NCBI GenBank assembly: GCA_027293795.1
Contig: JAPYLE010000245.1
Location: 1-21,044 of the forward strand
Source of the DNA: Rickettsia endosymbiont of Ixodes persulcatus
Lineage (GTDB): Bacteria; Pseudomonadota; Alphaproteobacteria; Rickettsiales; Rickettsiaceae
Reading direction: 5' to 3'
Length of the DNA stretch: 21,044 nt
Shown: one piece after another, positions 5,912 through 14,205 of the stretch
How positions within the stretch are numbered: position 1 is the stretch's first letter
How the letters are laid out: each line of letters starts with the position of its first letter
Notes under the pieces: model-generated
Database searches by the model: none
What the model was told of the DNA's origin: nothing
The model's input: only the letters and a program-made list of their open reading frames with translations
Made by a program: the position numbers and the translations under genes

Positions 5912-8527
5912 ATGAGTGACTTACAAAGAGAAGCATCTGATCCTAATTATTCCGTTTGGGTATCGGCATCGGCAGGTACCGGTAAAACCAAGATCCTAAC
6001 CGATCGGTTCTTACGCTTATTGATCAAAGGAGTAGAACCTTCAAATATTTTATGCCTTACTTTTACTAATGCTGCTGCCGTAGAAATGCAAGCAAGGATT
6101 AATAGCAAACTTAAACATCTTTCTCTTTGCAATGCAGAGAAACTAGAAGAAGAACTTTTTTTAATGCTAGGCAATAAGCCGTTGTCACAAGAAATAGAAA
6201 ACGCAAAAACTTTATACGATAAAATACTAAATAGCAATGAACCTTTAAATATCTATACTATCCATGCGTTTTGTCAAAAAATCCTTAAAACTTTTCCTTT
6301 AGAAGCAGGTATCACACCAGAATTTAAGATTCTTGAAGAAACCAAGCTACAAGATATCTTCCTAAATATCAGAAATGAAATTTACTTAAGCGATGAACAT
6401 AATGACTTAATTAAAATTTTACTTAACCGTTTTCATGAAATAACTCTGCAAGATATTTTTACCGAAATAATAGAGCAGAAAATTAAATTCAAAAAGTTAT
6501 TTACTCATGAAACTATTCCGGAAGAAATACAAAATAAAAGATTAGCATTAGGAGAATTAAATAATATTTACGATAAGGTAAAAAACTTATTTGTAGAATA
6601 TGATTTGGAAATAGAACCGAAAGAAATTTTTTTTACCAAAGACGGAAAAAAACGTAAAAGCTTTTTATCGAAAGAATTAATAAGAAAATATCCTAAATTA
6701 TTGCTAGAGCTAGAAAAAATTACCTCTGAAATTTACCGCTTAGATGAGCTACGTCGCATAGAGGAACTAGAATATCATACGAATTTACTTACTAAACTTG
6801 CTTATATTATTTTAAAAAAATACGATTCATATAAAGAAGAAAATAATTTACTCGATTACGATGATTTAATTTACTACACCGAAAAATTACTAAATAATAA
6901 AGCTACGCACGAATGGTTGCTGCATAAACTGGAGAGTGAAATAAATCATATTTTGGTTGATGAAGCACAAGACACAAGCCCCCCACAGTGGAATATTATT
7001 ACTACTTTAATAACAGAATTTAATGCTATAGATAAGCCAAATAATAGCGTTTTTATAGTAGGCGACGATAAACAATCTATCTTCAGTTTTCAAGGTGCCG
7101 ATCTTCGTAATTTCAGTTTAGTAAATGAGCAACTAAAAGCAAACCTTACACATGCTAATAAGAAATTCAAAAATATCACCCTTGAATATTCATATAGATC
7201 ATGTGCAGAGATTTTACAATTTACTCACTATGTTTTGAAAAATATAAAATCTGATTACCCTAATTTATTCTTTCCGGATAATCCTTTAATATCCTCATTT
7301 CGCACACATCAAGGTACAGTAACGGTTTGGCCCTTAGTGACAAGCGAAAAACAAGAAGAACTTTTTTGGGCATTGCCTGAAGATTATGAAAATTCTAAAT
7401 CGGCTGCAGATTTACTTATAGAGAAAATCGTAAATTTCATAAAAGAAAAAATAGAAAGCAAAGAAATCTTGCCCTCTACTATCTGTGCAATGAAGAGTGG
7501 TTATACGAAGATCAACTTGGAGAAGAGCAAGGAGTCTGTAAGCCAAGGAGCGGAGCGTATACTAAACGTTCAGCATCCTAGGGATTACAAAGACGACTCA
7601 GCCAATTTTTCAAGTTCATTGAGTATATCTGAAAAAGATTTTATGATACTAGTACGAAAGCGAGATAAATTTAGTAATAATTTGATAAAAGAACTTAGCA
7701 AAGCTAAGCTTAAGGTTGAGATAAGTGATAGAATTAATCTTAAAGATCATTTATCGATAATGGATTTAATGTCCGTGGCTAAATTTGTGTTATTACCTGA
7801 TGATGATTTAAACCTTGCCTGCTTACTAAAATCACCGATTATTGGAATAAATGAGCAGCCATTATATGAACTGCTTATAAATAAAAAAGATGAAAGCCTG
7901 TGGGATAATCTATCCTCATACCATGATATATACGAAAAATTAAATTCCTTAATTGAGATTTATAAAGCCTCAACTGCCGAGAATTTTTTTACTCTAGTAG
8001 TTAATAGTCTAAATTTGCGTAAACTCTTAAATGTTCATAACGGCGATGATAGCGATGACATGATAAATGAGTTATTAACATTAAGTAGTAATTATGCGAA
8101 TGATATAGATAATTCTTTGCAAGGATTCGTTGCTTGGTTTGAAAATAACGATATCTATATTAAACGTGATATGGAACATTCGGATAAAATAAGAGTAATG
8201 ACCGTACACGGCTCTAAGGGACTTGAAGCCCCTATTGTTATATTATGTGATTCTACTTCATTACCGGTAAGCAGCAATAAATTTATTTGGAATGATAACG
8301 GGGAAATGTTTTTTTCTGCGAATGCTGCTGATACTCCACAATTTTTGCAAGAACTAAAAGAAGCTGAAAAACTAAAAGACCTACAGGAATATATGAGACT
8401 ACTCTACGTTGCAATGACGAGAGCTAAAGACCATCTAATTATATGCAGCTTTAGTAATAAAGCTGCTACTTCTGAAAATTCTTGGTATGAAATAGCTAAA
8501 CAAACTTTTGATAAATTTTTCAATTAA
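5912..8527 (+). CDS. addA: AddA-like UvrD/Rep-type helicase, nuclease domain missing
   Basis: Superfamily 1A helicase closest to the AddA subunit of the AddAB double-strand-break repair helicase-nuclease of alphaproteobacteria. Visible motifs: Walker A SASAGTGKTKIL (18-29), LCLTFTNAAAVEMQARI, motif II ILVDEAQDTSP (about 347-357), VGDDKQSIFSFQGA, MTVHGSKGLEAP, and motif VI LYVAMTRAKDHL (about 828-839). Alphaproteobacterial AddA is usually about 1,100-1,200 residues and ends in a PD-(D/E)XK nuclease; this protein stops about 30 residues after motif VI at 871, so no nuclease is present. Residues about 529-571 come from a palindromic repeat lying between the 1B/2B-type regions. Start at ATG 5912. 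Without the nuclease it may act as a plain helicase, or with a separate partner. Confidence 0.85.
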   Translation: MSDLQREASDPNYSVWVSASAGTGKTKILTDRFLRLLIKGVEPSNILCLTFTNAAAVEMQARINSKLKHLSLCNAEKLEEELFLMLGNKPLSQEIENAKTLYDKILNSNEPLNIYTIHAFCQKILKTFPLEAGITPEFKILEETKLQDIFLNIRNEIYLSDEHNDLIKILLNRFHEITLQDIFTEIIEQKIKFKKLFTHETIPEEIQNKRLALGELNNIYDKVKNLFVEYDLEIEPKEIFFTKDGKKRKSFLSKELIRKYPKLLLELEKITSEIYRLDELRRIEELEYHTNLLTKLAYIILKKYDSYKEENNLLDYDDLIYYTEKLLNNKATHEWLLHKLESEINHILVDEAQDTSPPQWNIITTLITEFNAIDKPNNSVFIVGDDKQSIFSFQGADLRNFSLVNEQLKANLTHANKKFKNITLEYSYRSCAEILQFTHYVLKNIKSDYPNLFFPDNPLISSFRTHQGTVTVWPLVTSEKQEELFWALPEDYENSKSAADLLIEKIVNFIKEKIESKEILPSTICAMKSGYTKINLEKSKESVSQGAERILNVQHPRDYKDDSANFSSSLSISEKDFMILVRKRDKFSNNLIKELSKAKLKVEISDRINLKDHLSIMDLMSVAKFVLLPDDDLNLACLLKSPIIGINEQPLYELLINKKDESLWDNLSSYHDIYEKLNSLIEIYKASTAENFFTLVVNSLNLRKLLNVHNGDDSDDMINELLTLSSNYANDIDNSLQGFVAWFENNDIYIKRDMEHSDKIRVMTVHGSKGLEAPIVILCDSTSLPVSSNKFIWNDNGEMFFSANAADTPQFLQELKEAEKLKDLQEYMRLLYVAMTRAKDHLIICSFSNKAATSENSWYEIAKQTFDKFFN
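7505..7629 (+). repeat. Palindromic repeat (RPE type) in frame within addA
   Basis: Diverged ends (ATCAACTTGGAGAAGAG at the left, CCAATTTTTCAAGTT at the right) match the ends of the intergenic copies at 2098-2231 and 15393-15490. Translation gives a basic, polar stretch (INLEKSKESVSQGAERILN, then VQHPRDYKDDSANFSSS) unlike helicase sequence on either side. The frame is intact. Confidence 0.7.
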
Positions 8528-8635
8528 TAGTTGTTTTTAAGTATAATATGTTATTAAGATGCACATATAATTTAAAATAGTGTCTTATGTTGAAAATTTT
8601 AGAAAATTTTTTTGAAAATAAAGCAAGAAATGATA

Positions 8636-9062
8636 CTCCTCGCAGCAGAGCTGCGAGGTATCTAAAAAAGTTTTAGTTGCTTCTGATGAAAAGCTTTATA
8701 TGATGGTCGATCCGCCCCTTGATTCTTTACATAGTTGTGTAATTTTTTCTCATCTCTATGTTTTCCAACCATACTCATAAAATATCCATTAGTCCAAAAT
8801 TCGGTACCCCATAATTTATTTTTTAAGTCAGGAAATTTCTCAAACATTTTCTTAGCTGTTATACAGTGTGGTAGACATTGTGTGTGCAAGGAAGTTACTG
8901 TAGGTCTAATAGTGGTAATGTAACGATTATATGATTAATAGGCATATTGGTACACATGAGCCAGACCTGATTTTGCACATACGGGTCGCATAAGCTTTAG
9001 CTTCATATGCGACTTCTAGTCGCTATAAAACAAACTTTCATCTGAAAGATGAAAGTGGTTGA
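8636..9062 (-). mobile_element. Degraded IS200-type insertion element
   Basis: A transposase 3' fragment (8662-8889) is followed by a strong GC-rich hairpin (9-bp stem CCTCGCAGC/GCTGCGAGG, 8638-8658), the expected position for the right-end hairpin of an IS200 element. At the other side lie GTCGCAT/ATGCGAC (near 8987-9015) and CTTTCATC-TGAAA-GATGAAAG (near 9037-9057) hairpins, similar to those at 66-94. Exact ends cannot be set. Together with a short stretch after addA this explains the spacer 8528-9095; nothing else is seen there. Confidence 0.55.
8662..8889 (-). pseudogene. tnpA: IS200/IS605-family TnpA (Y1 transposase) 3' fragment
   Basis: Seventy-five residues matching the C-terminal half of small HUH-Y1 transposases: TAKKMFEKFPDLKNKLWG, EFWTNGYFMSMVGKHRDE and NYVKNQG, which includes the catalytic Y-x2-NQ tyrosine region. 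Intact proteins are about 130-155 residues; the N-terminal part with the HUH metal site is missing, and the sequence upstream gives no continuous frame. It therefore cannot be an active transposase. The stop at 8662 lies just before the hairpin at 8638-8658. Confidence 0.75.
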
Positions 9063-9095
9063 TTACTATATGTCAAAATAAAATATTAATAAAAA

Positions 9096-11042
9096 TTAAC
9101 TTTTTGATGCATGTAAGTCACGTTTAAAATATAAATTATTATTCTTATTCAAGATTGTTCGGTAAATTTGGACATTTTCAAGTACTCTTTGAACGTAATC
9201 TCTTGTTTCTCGATAAGGTATAAGTTCTATCCAGTCAATCACTTTTCTTGTATCTTTTATATCCCTTGGATCACCGAACCTATCTATCCATTTTACTACA
9301 TTATGACTTCCGGCATTGTAAGAAGCAATAGACAGAATATAAGAACCTTTATGATCATCTAATAATTTTTTGAAATGATGCGAGCCAAGTTTAATATTAT
9401 ATACCGGATTTCTAGTTAAATCTGCTACATTACATTTAACATTTATGGATCTTGCGGTATCACAAGCAGTACCTTTAATAAGTTGCATGAGACCCATAGC
9501 ATTTGCATAACTTACTGCTTTATGATCAAAAACCGATTCCTGTCTAATTATTCCATAAGTTAAATGAGGTGGGATAGGTAAACCTGCTAGATTATACGGA
9601 GTCGGAAAAGCACAATCCGGAATAAAAACATTATTTTGGGCAGCAATTTTTGCCACCTCAACCATATGATTAGTATTATTATTTGCTTTAATAATATTTG
9701 CAATTATTCGAATTTCTACAGGATTTTTAGTATTTTTAATCGCTGCTTTGGAATATATCATGGCTAAGTAGTTTTTATTATATTTAACCAGTAACCTTAT
9801 TGCTTTAATAATCTCTTTATTTTCTATAGTTTTCCTTTCTTCAGAAGTTATTACAGGAATAGGAGGCAAAACTAGCTTTGTCCTATTTAATTCAATATTT
9901 GCTACCTGCCCGTAAAAGGTAAAAGAATGTTTGGCTGCTTGCTCGTAAAATTTTTTAGCCATTTGCTTATCGCCTTTTGCTTCATAAGTGCGACCAAGCC
10001 AATAAAACCCACGTGCCAAACTAATCGGAGTCTTAACAACTTTAATAAACTTATTAAAATGTACTAATGCTTGATCAGGCTTTTTAAAAAAACTTAAAGA
10101 AAGCCAGCCGGCAAGCCACTCCTGCTCTCTTATGGTTTCAGGACAAGTAGCAAAAGGAAGCGTTGCCATTTTATAGCTACCTGCAAAATCTTTATAATCG
10201 ATCAATTCACGAGCATAATAAGATTGAATGCGGCACCATTTAGCAAAATGTTTACGGTTATTTTTGGCTTTCTTAAACAAAGTAATAACTTCCATTGTCG
10301 GCTTTTGCGTTTTTTTAGAATCTAAATAACGATATAACAAACCGGAAGTATAGTATTTTTCAGGAACACTTCTAAAAAATTTTTCAGCATTTGGTGATTT
10401 ATTAATAATCGCAATTTGTGCCTTAAAAGAATTACGATAGCCTTGATCTACATATTTTAGGGATTGCTCAGCAGACCTAATATCATTTTTCCATAAATGT
10501 TCTTCTATTCGCTCTAAATGACCACTCACAGTTAAATATTTATGCCACTTATTGTAATATGCATTTTCTTCTTCAGGAGTGAAATTGGCATATACCCAAG
10601 CTTCCTTAATAATAGGTAATAATATCTTCTGATCTTTGATTAAACTACTTGCAGCAATTGCATAAAATTTATAACCTTTACCGCTAAGAGGCGGATGTTT
10701 ACTAAACCAATCAAAAATTACTTTTTTATTCGTACTATTATTTAAATATTCTTCCGCCCTTTTTTCAAGCAGCTTACTTTGAGGCCAATCCGGATTATCA
10801 CGTAAAAACTTTATTACCTGTTCAAAACTATTATCTGAATATTTATTATCCAAAAATTTTTGCGAAAGCACAATTTTTGTTAAAGCTTTACTATTTACTT
10901 CTAAAGCTAAATCCTCAGCTTGTAACCAATTTTTTTGATCGATATAGGTAAAGATTTGTTTGATATTATCTACAGGATTGGAATTAGCATTTACCTTTAA
11001 AGCTGCTAATAAGAATATAGCAATTAATAATTTTATTTTCAT
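9096..11042 (-). CDS. slt: Soluble lytic murein transglycosylase (Slt family)
   Basis: Periplasmic enzyme that cleaves the MurNAc-GlcNAc bond of peptidoglycan, forming 1,6-anhydro ends. A signal peptide (residues 1-19, MKIKLLIAIFLLAALKVNA) is followed by a long helical superhelix domain (about 25-470) and a C-terminal SLT domain (about 490-620). The catalytic glutamate is E502 in YGIIRQESVFDHKAV; further family blocks are AMGLMQLI and SYNAGSHNVVKWI. At 648 residues it is full-length for Slt70. The nearest upstream gene on the strand is dut, with a palindromic repeat between them, so it may have its own promoter. It would supply anhydro-muropeptides, while the ampG copy at the end of this window is broken. 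Confidence 0.93.
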   Translation of the reverse strand: MKIKLLIAIFLLAALKVNANSNPVDNIKQIFTYIDQKNWLQAEDLALEVNSKALTKIVLSQKFLDNKYSDNSFEQVIKFLRDNPDWPQSKLLEKRAEEYLNNSTNKKVIFDWFSKHPPLSGKGYKFYAIAASSLIKDQKILLPIIKEAWVYANFTPEEENAYYNKWHKYLTVSGHLERIEEHLWKNDIRSAEQSLKYVDQGYRNSFKAQIAIINKSPNAEKFFRSVPEKYYTSGLLYRYLDSKKTQKPTMEVITLFKKAKNNRKHFAKWCRIQSYYARELIDYKDFAGSYKMATLPFATCPETIREQEWLAGWLSLSFFKKPDQALVHFNKFIKVVKTPISLARGFYWLGRTYEAKGDKQMAKKFYEQAAKHSFTFYGQVANIELNRTKLVLPPIPVITSEERKTIENKEIIKAIRLLVKYNKNYLAMIYSKAAIKNTKNPVEIRIIANIIKANNNTNHMVEVAKIAAQNNVFIPDCAFPTPYNLAGLPIPPHLTYGIIRQESVFDHKAVSYANAMGLMQLIKGTACDTARSINVKCNVADLTRNPVYNIKLGSHHFKKLLDDHKGSYILSIASYNAGSHNVVKWIDRFGDPRDIKDTRKVIDWIELIPYRETRDYVQRVLENVQIYRTILNKNNNLYFKRDLHASKS

Positions 11043-11070
11043 AAATATGTAAGATTATTTCATAGTTTTT

Positions 11071-11202
11071 ATGTCATTCCCGGTTTCGCGGGAATCCAGT
11101 AAGCCATATAAAAAACAAGTTTTTTATATGGCTATTTTTCAAGTATGCACTGCACTATTTTAGACTATTTATTCTGGATTCCCGCCTAGGCGGGAATGAC
11201 AT
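11071..11202. repeat. Palindromic repeat between slt and dut
   Basis: Inverted ends ATGTCATTCCCG (11071-) and CGGGAATGACAT (-11202), inner GGTTTCGCGGGAATCCAG against CTGGATTCCCGCCTAGG, plus a second palindrome in the middle (AGCCATATAAAAAAC / GTTTTTTATATGGCT, 11101-11133). Same family as 2451-2568. Confidence 0.8.
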
Positions 11203-11211
11203 AAGGGCTAA

Positions 11212-11658
11212 CTAAACACCAGTAGAGCCGAAGCCGCGGCTACCACGTACTGTGTCCTCAAGCGTACTACTTTCTTCCCATAATATACGTTCGTACTTGG
11301 AGATTATCATTTGAGCAATTCGCATGCCTTTTTCTATAATGAAATCTTCTTTACCGAGATTAATAAGAATAACTTTTATTTCGCCTCGATAATCGGCATC
11401 AATAGTACCCGGTGAATTGGCAACCGTAATACCGTGTTTAACAGCAAGACCTGAACGGGGTCTTATCTGCGCTTCAAATGAATCCGGTAATGCTATAGCA
11501 AGACCAGTTGGGATTAGCTGTATTTCACCGATTTTTATAATTATAGGTTGCTCATTTGCGGCTATTAAATCCATCCCTGCACTATGCTCTGTAGCATATT
11601 CCGGTAAACTACCAAAAAAATTTTCTAGTTTCTTAATTTTAAATTGTGTTATAGTCAT
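11212..11658 (-). CDS. dut: Deoxyuridine 5'-triphosphate nucleotidohydrolase (dUTPase)
   Basis: Hydrolyses dUTP to dUMP and pyrophosphate, keeping uracil out of DNA and feeding dTMP synthesis. The five trimeric dUTPase motifs are visible: AGMDLIA (28-34), PRSGLA (67-72), GTIDADYRGE (84-93), RIAQMI, and the C-terminal RGSRGFGSTG. Its length of 148 residues is normal. It follows the SppA-type gene with a 1-base gap, within the minus-strand thioredoxin-like/sppA/dut run. Confidence 0.96.
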   Translation of the reverse strand: MTITQFKIKKLENFFGSLPEYATEHSAGMDLIAANEQPIIIKIGEIQLIPTGLAIALPDSFEAQIRPRSGLAVKHGITVANSPGTIDADYRGEIKVILINLGKEDFIIEKGMRIAQMIISKYERILWEESSTLEDTVRGSRGFGSTGV

Positions 11659-11659
11659 A

Positions 11660-12574
11660 TTATTTTATATCAAATTTATCGTTAATAATTTTATTTTCAA
11701 CGGCATTAATTAAAGCATTAGCAAGATTATCAGTTAACATCTTGCTTCCAATGCCAAGTTTCTTTTTAAGCCAAGGCTGTTTAGCACACAGATATTGAAA
11801 CTTAATATTATCGCCGAACTTTTCTTTCATTACGCTATACATATCACCTATGCCGTCAATTAAGCCGTAATCAAGGGCTGTTTGTCCTGCCCAAAATTCG
11901 CCGTTAAATAAAATTTCGTCTTGCTGAGTTAACTTCCCTGCTCTTCTTGTTTTAATATAATCTACGAAATGCTCGTAAACCTGCTTCTGCAAATTTTTGA
12001 TAATTTTAAGGTCATCTTTATTAATAGGCTGAAAAGGATCCAATACTGATTTATTTTTTCCTTCAGTATAAACTCTTCGCTCTATCCCAAGTTTATTAAT
12101 TGCTTCATGAAAACCGAATCCGCTTGATACTACTCCAATACTACCAATAACCGAACTTGACAAAGCATATATTCGGTCACCGCTGCAAGCAAGCCAATAT
12201 CCGCCTGAAGCCGCCATATCTTCAATAAAACTATAAATTTTTATTTTATTTTCTTTAGCAAGGTCACGAATACGTTTTGCAATAAGTTCAGATTGTACCG
12301 GAGAACCACCGGGAGAATTAATAATTAAACATAACGCTTTTAATTTCTTTATTTTAAAAGCTTTTTCTATTAGCTCATTTAATGATTCTAACGTAAGCCC
12401 CGATTGCACGGTACTTACTTTACCGATAACGCCGCTAAGGCGTAAAACTGCAATCACATCTTTAGAATCACCAAAAATCGAAGCAACTAATTGATCTAAT
12501 TTACTTATCTGCCGTTTAGTTATTATCTGATCAAATTCTACACCCGCAATAGTCGATTTATTCACTTCATTCAT
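11660..12574 (-). CDS. sppA: S49-family peptidase (SppA/SohB type)
   Basis: Serine protease of the signal-peptide-peptidase A group, which digests leftover signal peptides and other membrane-associated peptides. The Ser/Lys dyad can be placed: S123 in DMAASGGYWLAC and K175 in YTEGKNKSVLDPFQP, with the 52-residue spacing known for the short-form enzymes. INSPGGSPVQSE (86-97) and SVIGSIGV are further signature blocks. At 304 residues it is the short, single-domain type. No clear N-terminal membrane span is visible, which is unusual for SppA and closer to some alphaproteobacterial homologues. Starts at ATG sharing one base with the upstream gene's stop; ends 1 base before dut. Confidence 0.88.
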   Translation of the reverse strand: MNEVNKSTIAGVEFDQIITKRQISKLDQLVASIFGDSKDVIAVLRLSGVIGKVSTVQSGLTLESLNELIEKAFKIKKLKALCLIINSPGGSPVQSELIAKRIRDLAKENKIKIYSFIEDMAASGGYWLACSGDRIYALSSSVIGSIGVVSSGFGFHEAINKLGIERRVYTEGKNKSVLDPFQPINKDDLKIIKNLQKQVYEHFVDYIKTRRAGKLTQQDEILFNGEFWAGQTALDYGLIDGIGDMYSVMKEKFGDNIKFQYLCAKQPWLKKKLGIGSKMLTDNLANALINAVENKIINDKFDIK

Positions 12575-13041
12575 TAATTTTGCTCATTTTTAATTTGTAT
12601 ATTACTTTCCTTCATTGTATCCTTTTTTATTGGCTGCAAAGGCTTAGCCGGTTTATTAAGAGATTGCTCATTGTAACTATTCTTAGGCTCAGGATAATTT
12701 CCTGGGATAGACGATAAAATGGTTTCTCTAGTCTTCTCATCATACCAATTCGTATTACCGACAAAGCTAGTTACTATTTTGCCGTTTGGGTCTATTAATA
12801 TGCTAGTAGGTCGACCTACTATACTTAAAGCTTCAAATAGTTGATTTCTATAATCATAGTAAATCGGTAAATATTTTATTTGATAACTTTTAAAATATTC
12901 CTTAATAACTTTTACATCTTGATAATCGTCTGAAATCGGAATTACTGAAAAAGCTAAATTCCTGAAATCTTTTTGCAACATATCAAGAGCTGGAATCTCA
13001 TTAACGCACGAAGCACTCCAAGTAACCCAAAATACTAACAA
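12574..13041 (-). CDS. TlpA/thioredoxin-like protein with degraded start and active site
   Basis: The fold is TlpA/ResA-like (periplasmic thiol-disulfide proteins): VFWVTWSASCVNEIPALDML, then GRPTSILIDPNGKIVTSFVG. The usual WCxxC is WSASC here, so the first cysteine is replaced by serine (S9, C12 from the TTG start) and normal disulfide exchange is not expected. The TTG at 13041 cuts into the first beta strand. The frame stays open upstream to 13218 with no ATG, GTG or TTG, and that extension encodes a membrane or signal-like segment (IVFLLSITIFIPKIYA) and the expected SLDQFQGKTILL strand. The real protein therefore starts farther upstream at an unusual codon, or the start codon has been lost. 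It shares one base with the SppA-type gene. Likely decaying. Confidence 0.7.
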   Translation of the reverse strand: MLVFWVTWSASCVNEIPALDMLQKDFRNLAFSVIPISDDYQDVKVIKEYFKSYQIKYLPIYYDYRNQLFEALSIVGRPTSILIDPNGKIVTSFVGNTNWYDEKTRETILSSIPGNYPEPKNSYNEQSLNKPAKPLQPIKKDTMKESNIQIKNEQN

Positions 13042-13256
13042 TATAGTCTTTCCTTGAAACTGATCAAGAGAATATTGATTTTTTTCTTCATCAAAAAAAA
13101 TTACGTTATCAGGAACGCTTGAACCTCTTAAAAATTCTAATTTATCCTGATGCTTAGCGTAAATTTTAGGAATAAAAATTGTTATAGATAATAAAAATAC
13201 TATAACATATAAAAATATTTATTGTAATTTCTTAAGGTCATATAATAATTTATGTA

Positions 13257-13397
13257 ATGAAAACATTTTATTTATTCTTATTAACATTTATATGCGTTAT
13301 ATTATGCGGTTGCGGTATAAAAAAACCTTTAGAAGCGCCGCAGAAGGAAGCACTATTGTCATCCCGCAATCGAGTCGCGGGATCCAGTCTTTTTTAA
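13257..13397 (+). CDS. lptM: Small LptM-like lipoprotein, C-terminus supplied by a repeat
   Basis: Forty-six codons from ATG. A hydrophobic signal (residues 4-16) leads to the lipobox LCGC with Cys19, then GIKKPLEAP, which resembles the CG-x-K-G-PL-x-P core of LptM/YifL, a small outer-membrane lipoprotein that assists maturation of the LptD LPS translocon. Residues 34-46 and the stop codon are encoded by a palindromic repeat (13357-13433), so the natural C-terminus is displaced. It stands divergent from the thioredoxin-like gene. The similarity is short, so the family assignment is moderate; the lipoprotein character is clear. Confidence 0.6.
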   Translation: MKTFYLFLLTFICVILCGCGIKKPLEAPQKEALLSSRNRVAGSSLF

Positions 13398-13433
13398 TTT
13401 TTTTTGGATACCGTGGAGGGGCCACAGTATGAC
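13357..13433. repeat. Palindromic repeat overlapping the 3' end of the LptM-like gene
   Basis: Starts TGTCATCCCGC and ends CCACAGTATGAC; shares CGCGGGATCCAGT and GATACCGTGG with the copy at 20020-20107 (and 4907-4997). The core is shorter than in those copies. Confidence 0.7.
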
Positions 13434-13466
13434 CTAGAGTGCAGTTAAGGAACTAGCATGACATTA

Positions 13467-14093
13467 TTAATACCTCTTAAGCGTCGTACCGTGCAATACT
13501 AAATCAAAACAATACGACACTATATTTTCTTGCGGTTCAATCAATATCGGATTCACTTCACCGCACTCATTATCACACATATTTTTATTAGATAAATCTA
13601 AGCGTGTTTCTAAGGTAGTAAGGCTAGGATGCTCTACTCTTATATTTGCACTTCTTAAATAACGAGAAGATTTATAAGGTAACATACTAATGAAGTAATA
13701 TTCTCCTTTATTATTAGTAGTAGCAGTACCGGAACCAGTAAAGCTTGAATCGCTTTCACTTGTAAATCTTCTTTTATCAACTCTAGTTTTTAAAGGTTCA
13801 TAAGGATATTTACCGCCGCTTCCTGCTTGCCATAAATAAACTTTAGCATCTGCAACTGGTACACAATTTTGATCTAATACTTTTCCTTTAATTAATATTC
13901 TTTCACCGTAAAATTTTGATAATCTTCCTGTTTTACGTAATAAATTATTAGTAGTTTCAAAAACTTTTGGTTCATAATCATTAAATATATTTCTAGTAAT
14001 TTTACAATGGTTAAGCTTATTAGGGTAAGTTTTAGAAGCAGCAAACATGTTTATGGACATTAAACATAAAAAACAAAATATAAATTTTTTCAC
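13467..14093 (-). CDS. Secreted intradiol-dioxygenase-fold protein, metal site lost
   Basis: A signal peptide (residues 1-18) precedes a domain resembling the intradiol ring-cleavage dioxygenase beta-sandwich (protocatechuate 3,4-dioxygenase type): GKVLDQNCVPVADAKVYLWQA (70-90), SFTGSGTATTNNKGEYYFISMLP (117-139), RSANIRVEHP (147-156). In active enzymes the last block reads RPAHIHF with two iron-binding histidines; here these are N150 and R152, so iron-dependent ring cleavage is unlikely. Four cysteines (C30, C77, and C173/C177) would suit disulfides in the periplasm. The gene stands alone. Binding or structural role possible; function unknown. Confidence 0.7.
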   Translation of the reverse strand: MKKFIFCFLCLMSINMFAASKTYPNKLNHCKITRNIFNDYEPKVFETTNNLLRKTGRLSKFYGERILIKGKVLDQNCVPVADAKVYLWQAGSGGKYPYEPLKTRVDKRRFTSESDSSFTGSGTATTNNKGEYYFISMLPYKSSRYLRSANIRVEHPSLTTLETRLDLSNKNMCDNECGEVNPILIEPQENIVSYCFDLVLHGTTLKRY

Positions 14094-14176
14094 TTTTCAA
14101 CACTTTTATATTTATTAAATTCTGCATCTAAATTTAGATCAATTATTTATATTAATCAAATTATTTTTATTCTCAT

Positions 14177-14205
14177 TTGATTATTAAGTAATTGATTGTT
14201 ATAGT
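14177..14205 (+). promoter_or_regulatory. Sigma-70-type promoter for the FKBP-like gene
   Basis: TTGATT (14177-14182), 17-base spacer, TATAGT (14200-14205). Transcription should begin near 14212, which places a TTG at 14211 outside the message and supports the ATG at 14235 as the start. Confidence 0.6.

Noticed and set aside
5947..6237. Minus-strand frame of 96 codons
   Set aside because: Antisense to the conserved Walker A region of the AddA-like helicase, with no recognisable motif.
8638..8658. Hairpin read as a terminator for addA
   Set aside because: No T-run follows on either strand; its position just past the transposase stop fits an IS200 end hairpin better.
8587..8679. Short plus-strand ORF after addA, considered as a detached nuclease fragment
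   Set aside because: About 30 codons, partly made of the GC-rich hairpin, with no nuclease-like motif.
8735..8923. Plus-strand frame of 62 codons
   Set aside because: Antisense shadow of the IS200-like transposase fragment.
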